This document shows, piece after piece, positions 43,651 to 44,609 of a stretch of DNA of 44,609 bases. Positions within the stretch are counted from its first letter, which is position 1. Each line of letters starts with the position of its first letter. Position numbers and translations under genes: made by a program. A model generated the notes under the pieces. The model searched no databases. It was not told where the DNA came from and was given only the letters and a program-made list of their open reading frames with translations. The stretch is from an uncultured Mycoplasmatota bacterium (GTDB lineage Bacteria > Bacillota_I > Bacilli_A > RF39 > UBA660): positions 1 to 44,609 of the forward strand of contig CAOJBM010000004.1 of the NCBI GenBank assembly GCA_948329525.1, given 5' to 3'.

Positions 43651-44609
43651 TATAAATCTTCCCTATTTCTACTTTCACTTAAATACCTATTATAAAACTC
43701 ATCCATTGAAGAAATGTATTTTTGATCTTGAATTACTCTATATTTTTCATATTCAATCTCAGCTTTTTCTACTGCTTCTTTATGGCTTATATTTCCAGAA
43801 TTTTTTAAAACACTTTTTCTTCTAAATTTTAATAAATCATCAGTTGCATCAATCCAATCCTGCATTGTCATAACATGTCTTTCTTTGGCTTCATCTTCTG
43901 CAAATACTAAAAACATATTTGTTAAATCATTTAATTTATTTAATTCTTCTTCATTTAAATAATTTTTAGCAATACTAACATCATATTTATATATTAAACC
44001 ATCAGGACTATTCTTCCAACTTGTAAGTCCCATATGTTCTTTTTTTGAATTGGCTCTTTCATAGATTAGTTCTGCAGCAGTGTGACCAGAAATTGCATAA
44101 TGAAGTTTATTTTGAACAATCTTGAAAAAAGTATAAGCACTCTCAGATTTTGGATTATAATCAGTTGATGTGGTAATAAATAAATCAGTGATTTTCTGAT
44201 ATGACATTCTCTCACTTACCCTAATTGTTTTAATTCTTTCAAGTAATTCATCAAAATATTTCATGTCATATTTATTACCTTTAACAAATCTTTCGTCATT
44301 TAGAGCAAAACCTTTTGTCATATATTCTTTAAGTATTTTTGTTGCCCATATTCTAAATTCTGTTGCTTTTTTAGAATTTATTCTGTACCCAACTGCAATT
44401 ATAGCATCTAAATTATATATTTTTGTTTTATACTTTTTGCCGTCAGTTGCAGTTATCGAGGATTCCTCGGTAACTGAATTCTCGTTTAGTTCATTGTCCC
44501 TAAAGATGTTTTTTAAATGTAGAGAAATATTATCAGTACTGCAATCAAAAACTCTTGACATTCCTTTTTGTGTAAGCCATAATGTTTCATCTTTATATAT
44601 TGCATCAAC
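43650..44609 (-). CDS. RhuM-family protein (5' end outside the window)
   Basis: The first ATG in the window is at 44561, but the frame continues to the edge as DAIYKDETLWLTQKGMSRVF, which is the normal N-terminal region of RhuM proteins, so the start lies beyond 44609. Further family motifs are YNLDAIIAVGYRINSKKATE and FRIWATKILKEYMTKGFALN. RhuM was named from a Salmonella pathogenicity island and is found in mobile or defence-related loci; the N-terminus resembles a Bro-N/phage antirepressor-type helix-turn-helix. Biochemical function unknown. Its stop overlaps the UDG-like start by one base. Confidence 0.85.
   Translation of the reverse strand, partial: VDAIYKDETLWLTQKGMSRVFDCSTDNISLHLKNIFRDNELNENSVTEESSITATDGKKYKTKIYNLDAIIAVGYRINSKKATEFRIWATKILKEYMTKGFALNDERFVKGNKYDMKYFDELLERIKTIRVSERMSYQKITDLFITTSTDYNPKSESAYTFFKIVQNKLHYAISGHTAAELIYERANSKKEHMGLTSWKNSPDGLIYKYDVSIAKNYLNEEELNKLNDLTNMFLVFAEDEAKERHVMTMQDWIDATDDLLKFRRKSVLKNSGNISHKEAVEKAEIEYEKYRVIQDQKYISSMDEFYNRYLSESRNREDL

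Overview
The window is very AT-rich and almost every gene lies on the minus strand. TGG is the tryptophan codon and TGA is used as a stop, so the genetic code is the standard bacterial one, not the mycoplasma one. The gene set (LtaS, LCP protein, MraZ/RsmH/FtsL/PBP2b, HrcA with CIRCE sites, RbgA, LepA, YlbL/YlbJ, SD sequences of AGGAGG or AGGTGAT type) fits a low-GC Bacillota of class Bacilli. My inference is an uncultured gut lineage of the RF39 / Erysipelotrichia-like kind; no rRNA is present to prove it.

Layout. 1-10.4 kb is an envelope and surface region: an HD phosphohydrolase, YlbL (Lon-like PDZ protease), divergent YlbJ, two prepilin-like proteins, two TasA/camelysin-like surface proteins, a VanZ protein, an LCP ligase, a sugar-phosphate transferase and two unknown single-pass membrane proteins. 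10.4-15.2 kb holds a two-gene unit that I consider the most novel part: a highly divergent sigma-70-like protein (regions 2 and 4 still recognisable) and, upstream and overlapping, a 1196-residue protein with many repeats of a module like the start of sigma region 4 (LQKRFGPLYDG). 15.2-17.4 kb has an FMN reductase and a thioester/Cna-B surface protein. 17.5-22.7 kb is the heat-shock operon hrcA-grpE-(broken small gene)-dnaK-dnaJ with a consensus SigA promoter between two CIRCE sites.

22.7-25.1 kb is a decayed patch: a truncated, frameshifted dinD, an IS4-family element with a hairpin over the transposase start, and a broken TasA-like gene. 25.3-29.2 kb is the start of the division cluster (mraZ-rsmH-ftsL-PBP2b) with three MraZ boxes at exact 10-bp spacing, closed by a terminator after the PBP gene. 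29.3-34 kb contains a stand-alone HipA-like kinase, an rmlD-rmlC fusion with a one-base deletion, an HD protein and two adjacent 199-residue membrane paralogues. 34-44.6 kb is housekeeping (lepA, topA, ltaS, rnhB, rbgA), with unknown proteins, a UDG-like glycosylase and a 5'-truncated (by the window edge) RhuM-family protein.

Two separated places (49-163 and 17390-17520) carry the same composite upstream element: terminator, 23-bp palindrome, TTTCAAG box and a SigH-type -35. This suggests a small shared regulon of the thioester surface protein and the gene that begins at the left edge. Four genes between 20.5 and 32.1 kb are broken by small indels, which may reflect real decay or draft-assembly errors.
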